DNA of 35,772 nt, from positions 1-35,772 of the IMG/VR virus record IMGVR_UViG_3300045912_000934. One strand, 5' to 3'. This DNA is from a virus. Of this stretch, positions 23,724-32,040 are shown piece by piece (the first letter of the stretch is position 1; each line of letters starts with the position of its first letter). Position numbers and translations under genes: made by a program. Under the pieces are notes generated by a model. The model searched no databases. It was not told the DNA's origin and saw only the letters and a list, made by a program, of their open reading frames with translations.

Positions 23724-24326
23724 ATGGCATCGTTTCACGAAGTGCAGTTCCCGCCGGATATCGCCTATGGCGCGGCAGGTGGGCCCGGCTACTCGACGTC
23801 GGTGATCACCACCGTCGCCGGCTACGAGAAGCGCAATGCCAACTGGGCGGCGGCGCGGGGACGGTGGAACGTGGCGCAGGGGCTGAAGAACCGTGAGCAG
23901 GTGGCGAACCTCATCGCCTTCTTCCGTGCCCGCAAGGGCCGCGCCTACGGCTTCCGCTTCAAGGACTGGACCGATTTTGCGGCGCTGGCGCAGCCGATCG
24001 GTACCGGCGACGGGGCGACGAAGACCTTCCCCCTGGTCAAGCACTACGCCTCGGGCGGCATCACCGAGACCCGCACGATCACCAAGCCGGTGGCCGGCAC
24101 GGTGAAGATCTCCGTCAACGGCACGCCGCAGGCGTCGGGCTGGAGCGTTAACACGGCGACGGGGGTGGTGACGTTCACGTCCGCGCCGGCCAATGGTGCC
24201 GTCATCACCGCCGACTTCGAGTTCGACGTGCCCGCCCGGTTCGACACCGATCAGATGGATATTACCATCGAGACCTACGAGCTCGGCCGCTGGGGCCAGA
24301 TCCCAATCGTCGAGATCCGCGGCTAA
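23724..24326 (+). CDS. DUF2460 tail tip protein (distal tail, GTA-type)
   Basis: A 200-residue protein with the DUF2460 signature: FHEVQFPPDIAYGAAGGPGY at the N-terminus, REQVANLIAFFRARKGRAYG with FRFKDWTDF in the middle, and a C-terminal FDTDQMDITIETYELGRWG and IPIVEIRG. The family is the distal tail component of alphaproteobacterial gene transfer agents and related siphoviruses, joining tube to tip. Its TAA overlaps the TAG of the opposing ferredoxin gene by four bases. Confidence 0.92.
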   Translation: MASFHEVQFPPDIAYGAAGGPGYSTSVITTVAGYEKRNANWAAARGRWNVAQGLKNREQVANLIAFFRARKGRAYGFRFKDWTDFAALAQPIGTGDGATKTFPLVKHYASGGITETRTITKPVAGTVKISVNGTPQASGWSVNTATGVVTFTSAPANGAVITADFEFDVPARFDTDQMDITIETYELGRWGQIPIVEIRG

Positions 24327-24769
24327 CGGCTGCCGAGGTCGCTCTTGAAGTAGACGACGATCTCCTCGTCGCCGAGCTCGTACTGACACGCGAGCCGGAC
24401 GTCCGGCGGAACCCCGCGCCGCTCGGCCGCCTCGATGTCGTGCGCGGTGAGCATACGCATCGTCTGCAGCAGGAACTTCTCATTCTCGGTGAGTGGCGCA
24501 ACCGGCCGTTCGCCGACGGCAACGGTGTCGACGTGGACTAGGCAGGCACCGCAGTCGCCGGCCTCGCAATTGAACAGGATGGGAACGCCATAGTCCTTGG
24601 CGACCGAGAGCAGCGTCCGCCGCTCACCGGGTGCCACGTCGATGGTGACCGTCTTGTCCACGCCCGATGCGGCGAAGCGGATGATCGCCACGGCTTTTCT
24701 TTCCGCCCTTTCCTTGACGCGCGCCGCCACTCTCCCCGCCCCACGTTCATCGTTCAAGTCTAATGCCAT
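24323..24769 (-). CDS. [2Fe-2S] ferredoxin resembling Shethna protein II (FeSII)
   Basis: A 148-residue protein with a [2Fe-2S] motif C68-x4-C-x2-C76 in FNCEAGDCGACLVHV and the fourth ligand C128 in RLACQYEL. The order RTLLSVAKDYGVP, cluster loop, LTENEKFLL, VPPDVRLACQ and IVVYF follows the Azotobacter FeSII (Shethna II) layout, a protein that shields nitrogenase from oxygen by forming an inactive complex. That role is known for the family, not shown here. The first 26 residues have no match, so GTG 24691 is an alternative start. The gene is inserted flush and antisense between two tail genes, overlapping both: its stop overlaps the DUF2460 stop and its ATG overlaps the DUF2163 ATG within CCATGG. 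Confidence 0.85.
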   Translation of the reverse strand: MALDLNDERGAGRVAARVKERAERKAVAIIRFAASGVDKTVTIDVAPGERRTLLSVAKDYGVPILFNCEAGDCGACLVHVDTVAVGERPVAPLTENEKFLLQTMRMLTAHDIEAAERRGVPPDVRLACQYELGDEEIVVYFKSDLGSR

Positions 24770-26360
24770 GGCCAAGTCCATCTCTTCCGCCCTTGCCGCG
24801 CATCTCGCCGGTGAGGTGACGACGCTCGCCACCTGCTGGCGGGTGACGCGCAAGGACGGCCGGGAGTTCTTCTTCACCGATCATGACCGCGACCTGGCGT
24901 TCGATGGCAACCTCTACCTCGCCTCCTCCGGCTACTCGCGCTCGGCGATCGCGAATGACGCCGGCATGGCCGTCGACAACCTCGACGTCGAGGGCGTGCT
25001 CGATCACGAGCAGATCTCCGAACAGGACCTGCGGGCGGGGCTGTTCGATCACGCCGAGGTCCATGTCTTCCTCGTCAACTGGTCCGACCTCGCCCAAGGC
25101 AAGCTCAGGCTGCGCCGCGGCTGGTTCGGCGAGGTGCACCTCACCGATCAGGGCCTGTTCCGCACCGAACTGCGCGGGATGACCCAGGCGCTCTCCGTGC
25201 GCATCGGCGAGCTGTACAGCCCCGAGTGCCGCGCCGATCTCGGCGATCCCCGCTGCCGGGTGCCGATCGAGGCGCCGGTGGTCGCCCGCGGCACGTCGTA
25301 TGCTGCCAGCGATCGTGTGCGCGTGCCGACGGCGACCATGGGTGTAGCGACGGTCGCGGTGCCGTTCGTCAACGCCGGCTTCGATGCCGGCAGCTTAAGC
25401 GGTTGGACCGTCGTCTCCGGGTCGGCCTCGGCGAAGACGGCGAACTCGCCGCTCGTGCCGCATGCCGGCAGCCACTTCCTCGAGGGCAACAGCGTCGCTG
25501 CGTTCGAAGTGCTGCAGACCGTCGACATGACCGGCTTGATCGATGCGAACCAGGCCGATGCCGGCGCTTACCTCGTCTCCTTCGCCTGCCAGCGGGCGAA
25601 CGGCGCCACCGACACCGCAGACCAAGGCCGGGTGATCGTCGACCTGCTCGACGCCGCGGGCGCCGTCCTGGCAACCATTCTCGATACCGGCCCGGAAAGC
25701 TTCGACCCGGCCGGGCTTTGGCATCTGCGAGCCGTCGCCTCGGCCGCCGTGCCCGCCGGCACGCGCAAGATCCGAGTCCGCTTCCTCGGCCAGCGCGTCA
25801 ACGGCAGCGTCTGCAATGCCGCGCTCGACACGGTGTCGGCCAGCTTCACCAATCCCGCAGCACCGCTCAAGGGCTCCGCCGTCTACGAGAACCGCCTTTA
25901 CCGCTGCATCACCGCCGGCACCACCGCCGCCGAGCAGCCGGCGTATGACACGACGATCGGTGCCGAGACCACCGATGGCACGGCGGTGTTCGTCGCCGAG
26001 AACGCCTGGTCCCGCGCCGGCACCGTCACCGAAGTGCTCGACCGTGTCCAGTTCACCGCCGCGATCGACGAGCCGCGCGCTGCGGACGGCTGGTTCGACG
26101 GCGGCGTGCTGACGTGGGAAACGGGCGACAATGCCGGCCGGGCAATCGAGGTGAAGTCTTGGGCGCAGGCTTCGGGACAGATCACGCTGTTCCTGCCGCC
26201 GGGCTATCCGATCCGGCCCGGTGACGTCTTCCGTGTCCATCCCGGCTGCGACAAGCGCCTCGACACCTGCGTCACGCGTTTCGCCAACGTGCTGAACTTC
26301 CGCGGCGAGCCCTACGTGCCCGGCCAGGACGAGATGATGAAGTACCCAGATGCCAAGTAG
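24768..26360 (+). CDS. DUF2163 tail tip protein with an inserted carbohydrate-binding-like domain
   Basis: A 530-residue protein, much longer than the roughly 300-residue family. Residues 1-190 are DUF2163-like (LATCWRVTRKDGREFFFTDH, then SPECRADLGDPRC), and the C-terminal part resumes with ADGWFDGGVLTWETGDNAGR at 439-458 and HPGCDKRLDTCVTRFANV near the end. Between lies a beta-sandwich-like insert at about 200-362 (NAGFDAGSLSGWTVVSG at its start), followed by a small module at 373-413 (YENRLYRCITAGTTAAEQPA). The insert resembles the later tail gene at 32041. The ATG at 24768 is used because MAKSISSALAAHLAG is the family start; the frame is open upstream but overlaps the ferredoxin. Confidence 0.88.
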   Translation: MAKSISSALAAHLAGEVTTLATCWRVTRKDGREFFFTDHDRDLAFDGNLYLASSGYSRSAIANDAGMAVDNLDVEGVLDHEQISEQDLRAGLFDHAEVHVFLVNWSDLAQGKLRLRRGWFGEVHLTDQGLFRTELRGMTQALSVRIGELYSPECRADLGDPRCRVPIEAPVVARGTSYAASDRVRVPTATMGVATVAVPFVNAGFDAGSLSGWTVVSGSASAKTANSPLVPHAGSHFLEGNSVAAFEVLQTVDMTGLIDANQADAGAYLVSFACQRANGATDTADQGRVIVDLLDAAGAVLATILDTGPESFDPAGLWHLRAVASAAVPAGTRKIRVRFLGQRVNGSVCNAALDTVSASFTNPAAPLKGSAVYENRLYRCITAGTTAAEQPAYDTTIGAETTDGTAVFVAENAWSRAGTVTEVLDRVQFTAAIDEPRAADGWFDGGVLTWETGDNAGRAIEVKSWAQASGQITLFLPPGYPIRPGDVFRVHPGCDKRLDTCVTRFANVLNFRGEPYVPGQDEMMKYPDAK

Positions 26361-26772
26361 CGAACAGATCGTTGCGGCGGCGCGCGGCTATCTCGGCGTG
26401 CCGTGGCGGCACCAGGGGCGGACACGGGCCGGGCTCGACTGCGCCGGACTGATCGTGATGGTCGCCCGCGACCTCGGCCTGTCCGACTACGACTCCACCG
26501 CCTACGGCCGCCGCGCCCAGGGCCACGCTTTCATCGAGCCGTTTCGGCAGACGATGGACGCAGTGCCGGTGCCCGAGATGCGCCCGGGCGACGTGCTGCT
26601 CTTTGCCGATGCGGCCTATCCCTGCCACTGCGGCATCGTCAGCGACAAGCACGACGCTCCCCACCTGATCCACGCCTATGCGCTGCGTCGCCAGGTGGTC
26701 GAGGAACCCTATGCCGGCGAGTGGCCTCAGAAGGTCAAGTTCTGCTTTCGCTTCCGCGGCATTGAGGACTGA
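26350..26772 (+). CDS. NlpC/P60 family tail-tip peptidase
   Basis: A 140-residue cysteine peptidase of the type found in GTA and phage tail tips. The catalytic Cys31 is in AGLDCAGLI, His93 in CHCGIV, and a third polar residue is probably H108 in LIHAY. The enzyme cuts peptidoglycan peptides as the tail penetrates the cell wall. It overlaps the DUF2163 gene by 11 bases and precedes the hub gene, the order used by gene transfer agents. Confidence 0.93.
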   Translation: MPSSEQIVAAARGYLGVPWRHQGRTRAGLDCAGLIVMVARDLGLSDYDSTAYGRRAQGHAFIEPFRQTMDAVPVPEMRPGDVLLFADAAYPCHCGIVSDKHDAPHLIHAYALRRQVVEEPYAGEWPQKVKFCFRFRGIED

Positions 26773-26775
26773 AGC

Positions 26776-29700
26776 GTGGCCCAGCTCGCCTTTGCCGTCG
26801 CCGGCACCGCCATCGGCGCGATGTTCGGCGCGCCGCAGCTGGGCTTCCTCGCCGGATCGCTGGTCGGCACGCTCCTGTTCCCGCAGAAGGGGCCGGATGC
26901 CACCACCGAGGGCCCAAGGCTCGGCGATCTCTCGGTCTCCTCGTCGGCCTATGGTGCCCCGATCGCCATCGGCTACGGCACGCTCAGGATGGGCGGCAAC
27001 ATCATCTGGTCGTCGGGGATCCGCGAACAGAAGACCGTCAAGAAGGTCTCCGGCGGCAAGGGGATGGGCGGCGGCGGCAGCCAGAAGTCGGTGACCTATT
27101 CCTACTTCGCCTCGTTCGGCATTGCCTTCGGCGAGGGTCCGGCCGAGGACGTCTTGCGGATCTGGGCCGACGGCAAGCTGATCTATGACAAGACGGGATC
27201 CTCGCCGCAGACGGCGAAGAAGCAGCTGCGGTTCCGCCTGCACAAGGGTGACGAGAGCCAGCTCCCCGATCCGCTGATCGAGAGCAAGGTGGGGGCGGGA
27301 CGGGCGCCGGCGCACCGGGGCCTCTGCTATCTCGTCTTCGAGGATCTGGCGCTCGCCGACTTCGGCAACCGCATCCCCAACATCACCGCCGAGATCACGT
27401 ATAAGCGCACCGATCAGAAGCCCTACCAGGGCATCGATTTTCTCACCACCGGCGAAGGCGGCTATTTCTCCGGCTACCAGCGCACCGACCTCGCCGTCGA
27501 TTGGACGCGCGGCTACGGTTACTTCTTGACGAGTGACGTCAACCCCGATCAGGCCGGCATCCACCGCTTCAACCTCGCCACCATGCGCGAGGACCGGCAG
27601 GCGCGCATGCGCGACGTCTGCACCACGACGCCGGACTACTTCCCCGGCACGCTCTTGTGCGGCGAGGACGGCTACCTCTACCTCAACGTCGGCTCCGGCA
27701 ACTCGCAGCCGATCATCCGCGTCGATCCGAACGCGCTGAGGGAGGTGAGCCGCTTTGGCACCACCAGCAACGGGCTCTCCAACACGACGGCGCGCTTCGT
27801 CGCGCTTTATTTCATGGGCATGGTCTCGGCCTATGGCCTCTCCGGCCGGCGCGACTTCATCGTCACCGGCTCGGTGTTCGATGACATCGGTCTCCTGGAC
27901 GCTGAAGGCCTGGACTACGTCTGGGGTGCCGGGATCACCGTGGACGAGGCCCGCTGCCGCGGCTGCATCGGCGGCGCCGTCGGCGAAGGCTTCGGCGAGG
28001 GCTGGGTGCTCGGCAGTGGCACCGGCACCAGCCACACCCAGCTCGGCCTCTACCGCATCAAGGTGGCGGCGACGGCGTTCTACGATCCCTTGACCGGGCT
28101 CACCTTCGGCGTCGATTGGGACAAGGTGGCAACGTTTGCGCCTGCCGACATCGAGGCCGGTGCCACCGCGTTCTATGGCGAGGCCGGCGGGCTCACCTAC
28201 GATGCCACCGACAACGGCGTCATCTTCCAGGTGCAGATCGCGCCAGAGGGTGGCGCCATCTACACCATCAAGTGGCGCGACGGTGACGGCATCGTCTGGA
28301 AGACCGTCACGCCGAGCCAGATCAATTACGAGGGGCCCTTCTTCGGCCGTTCGCGGCTCACCCGCCAGCGCTGGGCGCTGATCCGAGGCGCCCGTGTCAT
28401 GCAGATCGACACCGCGACGGGCGCCCTCGTTACCAACGAGATCTGGCCCGAGGACGTCGATGAATGGGGTGCGCAGGTCTACGACGCCGAGACCGACACC
28501 ATCCTCGTTCAGGGCGACATCGGCTGGGTGAAGCTGTTCCTCGGCCGCGGCGGCGGCGAGGGCGACTGCCTCAGCGCCATCGTTGCCGATCTGTGCCAAC
28601 GGGCGGGCTTGGGCCTCGCCGACATCGAGGCGGCCGAGCTCACCGATACCGTGCCCGGCTACGTCATTGCCCGGCAAACGCCGATCCGCAGCGCCATCGA
28701 GCCGTTGGCGGCGGCCTACTTCTTCGACGGCGTCGAGAGCGACGATGTACTGCGGTTCCGCAAGCGGGGACGCGATCCCGTCGTCACCATCCCGCAATCG
28801 GACCTGGTGCCGCTCGAGGACGAGACCAAGGAGGCGTGGCGCGAGCGGCGCACCCAGGAAGTCGAGCTGCCGGAGCGGGTGTCGGTCCTCTACATGGACA
28901 GGACGACCGACTACACCCAGGGCACCCAGTTCGCCAAACGTGCGTCGTTGCCAGTGCCTACGATGCATGCCCGCTCGCAGACGAGCCTCGATCTGCCGAT
29001 CGCCCTCGATGCGACGACGGCCAAGCGCATCGCCGCGAAGACGCTCTATTCGGCCTGGGTCGAGCGGGCGGCGTACGAGGCCTCGCTCTCCTGGGAATAC
29101 CTCACCCTCGATCCCACCGACGTTGTCGACGTGGTGCTCGACGATGGCAGCGTTTTCCGCTCGCGGCTGACCCGCGTCGACGTCGGCGCGGATTTCGTCA
29201 TGGCGATCAAGGCCGTGTCGCAAGAGGCGGCGACCTATACGGCAACCAATGTCGCCGATGGCGGATCGGGCGTCGCGGCGCAGGTCATCCCCGGCGCCGC
29301 GGCAACAAAGCTGATCCTCGCCGATCTGCCGCTGCTGCGCGACGTCGACGATCTCGGCGGTTCGGGCTCGCGGCTCTATTATCTGATGGCCGGATACGGC
29401 CCCGCCGGCTGGCCGGGGGCCGCTCTCTACAAGAGCGCCGATGGCTCAAGCTGGAGCCAGGTTGGCGCGGCCTTGGGTGAGGCGGCGTGGGGCGCCGCCG
29501 TCAACGCGCTGGGGACACCACGCTCGCCGTTCGCCACCGACGAGGATAATGCGCTCACCGTCTTCATGACCACCGGGGCTGAGCAGCTGGAATCCGTCAC
29601 CCAGCTCGATCTCGTCAACGGCGCCAATCCGGCCCTCGTGCTGAAGGCGAACGGCGAGCCGGAGATCATCCAGTTCCGCGATGTCGTCACCAACCCGGAC

Positions 29701-30273
29701 GGCTCCTACACGCTGAAGGGCCTGCTGCGTGGCCGGCGCGGCACCGATGTGTTCGTCTCGGGCCACCAGCCGGGCGAGCTGTTCGTGCTCTCGGATCCCG
29801 ACGACATCGAAAGTTTGGCCGTCGCCTTGGGCGATTTGGGTCTCGCCCGCCACTGGCGCGCCGTCGGCTTCGGCACCCTGTTCGAGGATGCCGAGGTTGC
29901 CACCACCGTGCTCTCCGGCCGCGATCTCAAGCCTTATGCACCGTGGGGCGTGAAGGCGGTGAAGAGCGGCAGCCCCGCCAACATCACGCTCAGCTGGGTG
30001 CGCCGTACCCGCATCGGCGGCGAGTGGAAGGACGGCACCGGCGACGTGCCGCTCGGCGAGACGTCCGAAGCCTACGAGGTCGATATCCTCGCGTCGCCGG
30101 GAGGGGCGGTGAAACGAACGCTGTCGTCGACGGCGCCGTCCATCATCTACGACAAGACGGACATCGTCGCCGACTTCGGCGGTGTGCCGTCGAGCCTCGC
30201 CGTCGTCGTCTACCAGATCAGCGCGGTGATCGGCCGCGGCTTCGGCCGCGCCGTCACCCTGGAGGTTGCCTGA
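26776..30273 (+). CDS. Tail tip hub / host-specificity protein (gpJ and GTA gp15 type)
   Basis: A 1165-residue protein from a GTG at 26776, three bases after the peptidase gene. The N-terminus is a Gly/Ala-rich hydrophobic stretch (AFAVAGTAIGAMFGAPQLGF) that may enter the membrane. Hub sequence follows (AYGAPIAIGYGTLRMGGNII) to about residue 222. Residues about 225-590 look like an inserted beta-propeller (repeating aromatic-Gly strand patterns such as DGYLYLNVGSGN). The hub core resumes with GGGEGDCLSAIVADLCQRAG and continues to LLRGRRGTDVFVSGHQPGE. It forms the central spike of the tail tip and determines adsorption. Confidence 0.9.
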   Translation: MAQLAFAVAGTAIGAMFGAPQLGFLAGSLVGTLLFPQKGPDATTEGPRLGDLSVSSSAYGAPIAIGYGTLRMGGNIIWSSGIREQKTVKKVSGGKGMGGGGSQKSVTYSYFASFGIAFGEGPAEDVLRIWADGKLIYDKTGSSPQTAKKQLRFRLHKGDESQLPDPLIESKVGAGRAPAHRGLCYLVFEDLALADFGNRIPNITAEITYKRTDQKPYQGIDFLTTGEGGYFSGYQRTDLAVDWTRGYGYFLTSDVNPDQAGIHRFNLATMREDRQARMRDVCTTTPDYFPGTLLCGEDGYLYLNVGSGNSQPIIRVDPNALREVSRFGTTSNGLSNTTARFVALYFMGMVSAYGLSGRRDFIVTGSVFDDIGLLDAEGLDYVWGAGITVDEARCRGCIGGAVGEGFGEGWVLGSGTGTSHTQLGLYRIKVAATAFYDPLTGLTFGVDWDKVATFAPADIEAGATAFYGEAGGLTYDATDNGVIFQVQIAPEGGAIYTIKWRDGDGIVWKTVTPSQINYEGPFFGRSRLTRQRWALIRGARVMQIDTATGALVTNEIWPEDVDEWGAQVYDAETDTILVQGDIGWVKLFLGRGGGEGDCLSAIVADLCQRAGLGLADIEAAELTDTVPGYVIARQTPIRSAIEPLAAAYFFDGVESDDVLRFRKRGRDPVVTIPQSDLVPLEDETKEAWRERRTQEVELPERVSVLYMDRTTDYTQGTQFAKRASLPVPTMHARSQTSLDLPIALDATTAKRIAAKTLYSAWVERAAYEASLSWEYLTLDPTDVVDVVLDDGSVFRSRLTRVDVGADFVMAIKAVSQEAATYTATNVADGGSGVAAQVIPGAAATKLILADLPLLRDVDDLGGSGSRLYYLMAGYGPAGWPGAALYKSADGSSWSQVGAALGEAAWGAAVNALGTPRSPFATDEDNALTVFMTTGAEQLESVTQLDLVNGANPALVLKANGEPEIIQFRDVVTNPDGSYTLKGLLRGRRGTDVFVSGHQPGELFVLSDPDDIESLAVALGDLGLARHWRAVGFGTLFEDAEVATTVLSGRDLKPYAPWGVKAVKSGSPANITLSWVRRTRIGGEWKDGTGDVPLGETSEAYEVDILASPGGAVKRTLSSTAPSIIYDKTDIVADFGGVPSSLAVVVYQISAVIGRGFGRAVTLEVA

Positions 30274-30992
30274 TGCCCTCGCCCAACCTCGCCATCACCC
30301 ATGTCGCCGCCGCCCAGAACAAGAAGGAGGTGACGGTCAACGACGCCATCGACAAGCTCGATCTGGCATCGAACGACACCGTCGATATCGACTGCTCTGG
30401 CGGCAACACCGCCGTCTCCGCCTCCGATTACCGCGAGAACTTCCTCCTTCGCCTCACCGGCACGCCGGCCGCCGACTTCACCCTGACGCTGCCGGACGGC
30501 AAGCGCGTCGCTGCCATCCACAACACGACGGCGAAGGCGGTGACAGTGCGGACGACAACGCTCGGCGCGACGGTCAGTCTGCGCTCGGGCGAGCTTTCGA
30601 TCGTCGGCTCGCGAGGAACGAACCTTGTCGCGCTGGCGGCTTCCGCCGTCGGTGGCCTTTACGACATCGGCCTCTTTATCCCCGGCCAGCCGGCGGCCTC
30701 GGCGATGGTCTTCCAGTTCGCCGTGCCGCGGGCGATCAGCTTTCCGGTCAATCTCGTTGGCAGCCTGGCGAAGGCGGGCACCGCGGCGACGTCCGCCGCT
30801 TCGTTCACCCTGCGCAGGAACGGCTCGAACATCGGCTCTGTCGACTTCGCAGGTGGGGCTGCAGCCGGGACGTTCACTCTGGCGGGCGGTGCCGCGTTCG
30901 CCGTCGGCGATGTTCTGGAGGTCCTCGCACCCAGCCCGCAGGACGCCAACCTCGCCGATGTCTCCATCACCCTCATGGCTTCGAGGAGCTGA
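30273..30992 (+). CDS. Tail fibre-like protein (DUF2793-like N-terminus)
   Basis: A 239-residue protein whose ATG shares a base with the hub stop and is preceded by GGAGG at seven bases. The start PSPNLAITHVAAAQNKKEVT resembles the DUF2793 tip-attachment motif (hydrophobic stretch, AAAQ, K, VT). The rest is beta-rich with many Ala, Gly, Ser and Thr, consistent with a fibre or collar protein that builds on the hub. No receptor can be inferred. Confidence 0.7.
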   Translation: MPSPNLAITHVAAAQNKKEVTVNDAIDKLDLASNDTVDIDCSGGNTAVSASDYRENFLLRLTGTPAADFTLTLPDGKRVAAIHNTTAKAVTVRTTTLGATVSLRSGELSIVGSRGTNLVALAASAVGGLYDIGLFIPGQPAASAMVFQFAVPRAISFPVNLVGSLAKAGTAATSAASFTLRRNGSNIGSVDFAGGAAAGTFTLAGGAAFAVGDVLEVLAPSPQDANLADVSITLMASRS

Positions 30993-30995
30993 TTC

Positions 30996-32036
30996 ATGGC
31001 GCTGCAATTCTGCGACGGTTTCGACAGCTACGGCGCCGCCGGCGACCTGATGGGCAAGTGGTCGAGCTACGCCTACAACTCCGGGCCGTCGGATCTCGTC
31101 TATCTGCCGGCGGGCGGCCGTTTCGGCGGCGGCGCGCTGCGCATCGCCAACGCGTCGAGCTACATCCGCAAGAAGCTGGCGACTGCGATCGACGAGCTGT
31201 TCGTCAATGCCGCCGTGTTCCCACGGGCGTGGCCGACCTCGACCACGGGGTTCTTCTACTTCGAGGACTCCTCGGGCAACGGCGCCTCGCTGCGCATGAC
31301 CTCGGCGGGGACGATCCTCGGCACGCTGCTCGGCACCACCTCGGCGGCGACTTCGGTCAGCGTCCAGGCGATGGCGCTCGGCCAGTGGAACACGCTTGCC
31401 ATCCATTACAAGTGCGCCGATACCGGTGGCCGTTGGCGGGTGCTGCTGAACGGTGCCGAGCTGTTCAACTTCACCGGCGATACCCGCTCCTCCGGCGGGC
31501 CGCTGATCGATCGCATTGCCCTCGCCAATCCCCGCGGCGGTGCCGGCAACGAGTGGGACTGGGACGACATCGTCGTCTACGACACCACCGGCATGGATCT
31601 CAACGCGCTGATCACCCAGGACCTGAAAATCGAGACGCTGCGGCCCATCGCTGATGAGGGTGCGCAAGGCTGGAGCCCGAGCGCCGGAACAGAGCGCTAC
31701 GCCCTCGTCGACGAGGCGGCACCCGCCGACAGCAATTATCTCTCGGCAACCGTTGTCGGGACGCGCGATCTGTTCGTCCTCACCGATCCCGCCGCCGCAC
31801 CGCAGACGGCGTACGCGCTCGTCGTCAACGCCCGCGGCCGGCGCACCGACGTCGGCGCGAAGACCCTGAGGCCGCTGATCAAGGTGAACACCGCCGAGGA
31901 TCTCGCCGCCAATATGGCGCTGTCGAACCAGGTGACGACGCTGCAGCATCCCGTCTACCGCAACCCGGACGGCGCGGCGCCGTGGACGGGGGCCTCGCTC
32001 AACGCCGCGCTGATCGGCATTGAGGTCGGGACGTAA
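30996..32036 (+). CDS. Tail fibre protein with a concanavalin-like domain
   Basis: A 346-residue protein beginning ALQFCDGFDSYGAAGDL, a start seen in phage fibre proteins with a concanavalin/LamG-like sandwich; the sandwich likely spans residues 1-200, ending in NEWDWDDIVVYDTTG. Residues from about 205 (DLKIETLRPIADEG) form a second part rich in Ala, Thr and hydrophobic strands, probably for assembly. It lies four bases after the previous fibre gene and is likely to bind a cell-surface glycan. Confidence 0.65.
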   Translation: MALQFCDGFDSYGAAGDLMGKWSSYAYNSGPSDLVYLPAGGRFGGGALRIANASSYIRKKLATAIDELFVNAAVFPRAWPTSTTGFFYFEDSSGNGASLRMTSAGTILGTLLGTTSAATSVSVQAMALGQWNTLAIHYKCADTGGRWRVLLNGAELFNFTGDTRSSGGPLIDRIALANPRGGAGNEWDWDDIVVYDTTGMDLNALITQDLKIETLRPIADEGAQGWSPSAGTERYALVDEAAPADSNYLSATVVGTRDLFVLTDPAAAPQTAYALVVNARGRRTDVGAKTLRPLIKVNTAEDLAANMALSNQVTTLQHPVYRNPDGAAPWTGASLNAALIGIEVGT

Positions 32037-32040
32037 AGCG

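Noticed and set aside
22515-24389. A 624-residue leftward open frame opposite the tape measure and DUF2460 genes
   Set aside because: Shadow of GC-rich coding sequence with no recognisable motif and no ribosome site.
26272-29223. A 983-residue leftward open frame opposite the hub and NlpC genes
   Set aside because: It mirrors strongly conserved tail genes, has a low-complexity Arg/Gly/Ala composition and no family-like segments. Long antisense frames are expected in GC-rich coding DNA.
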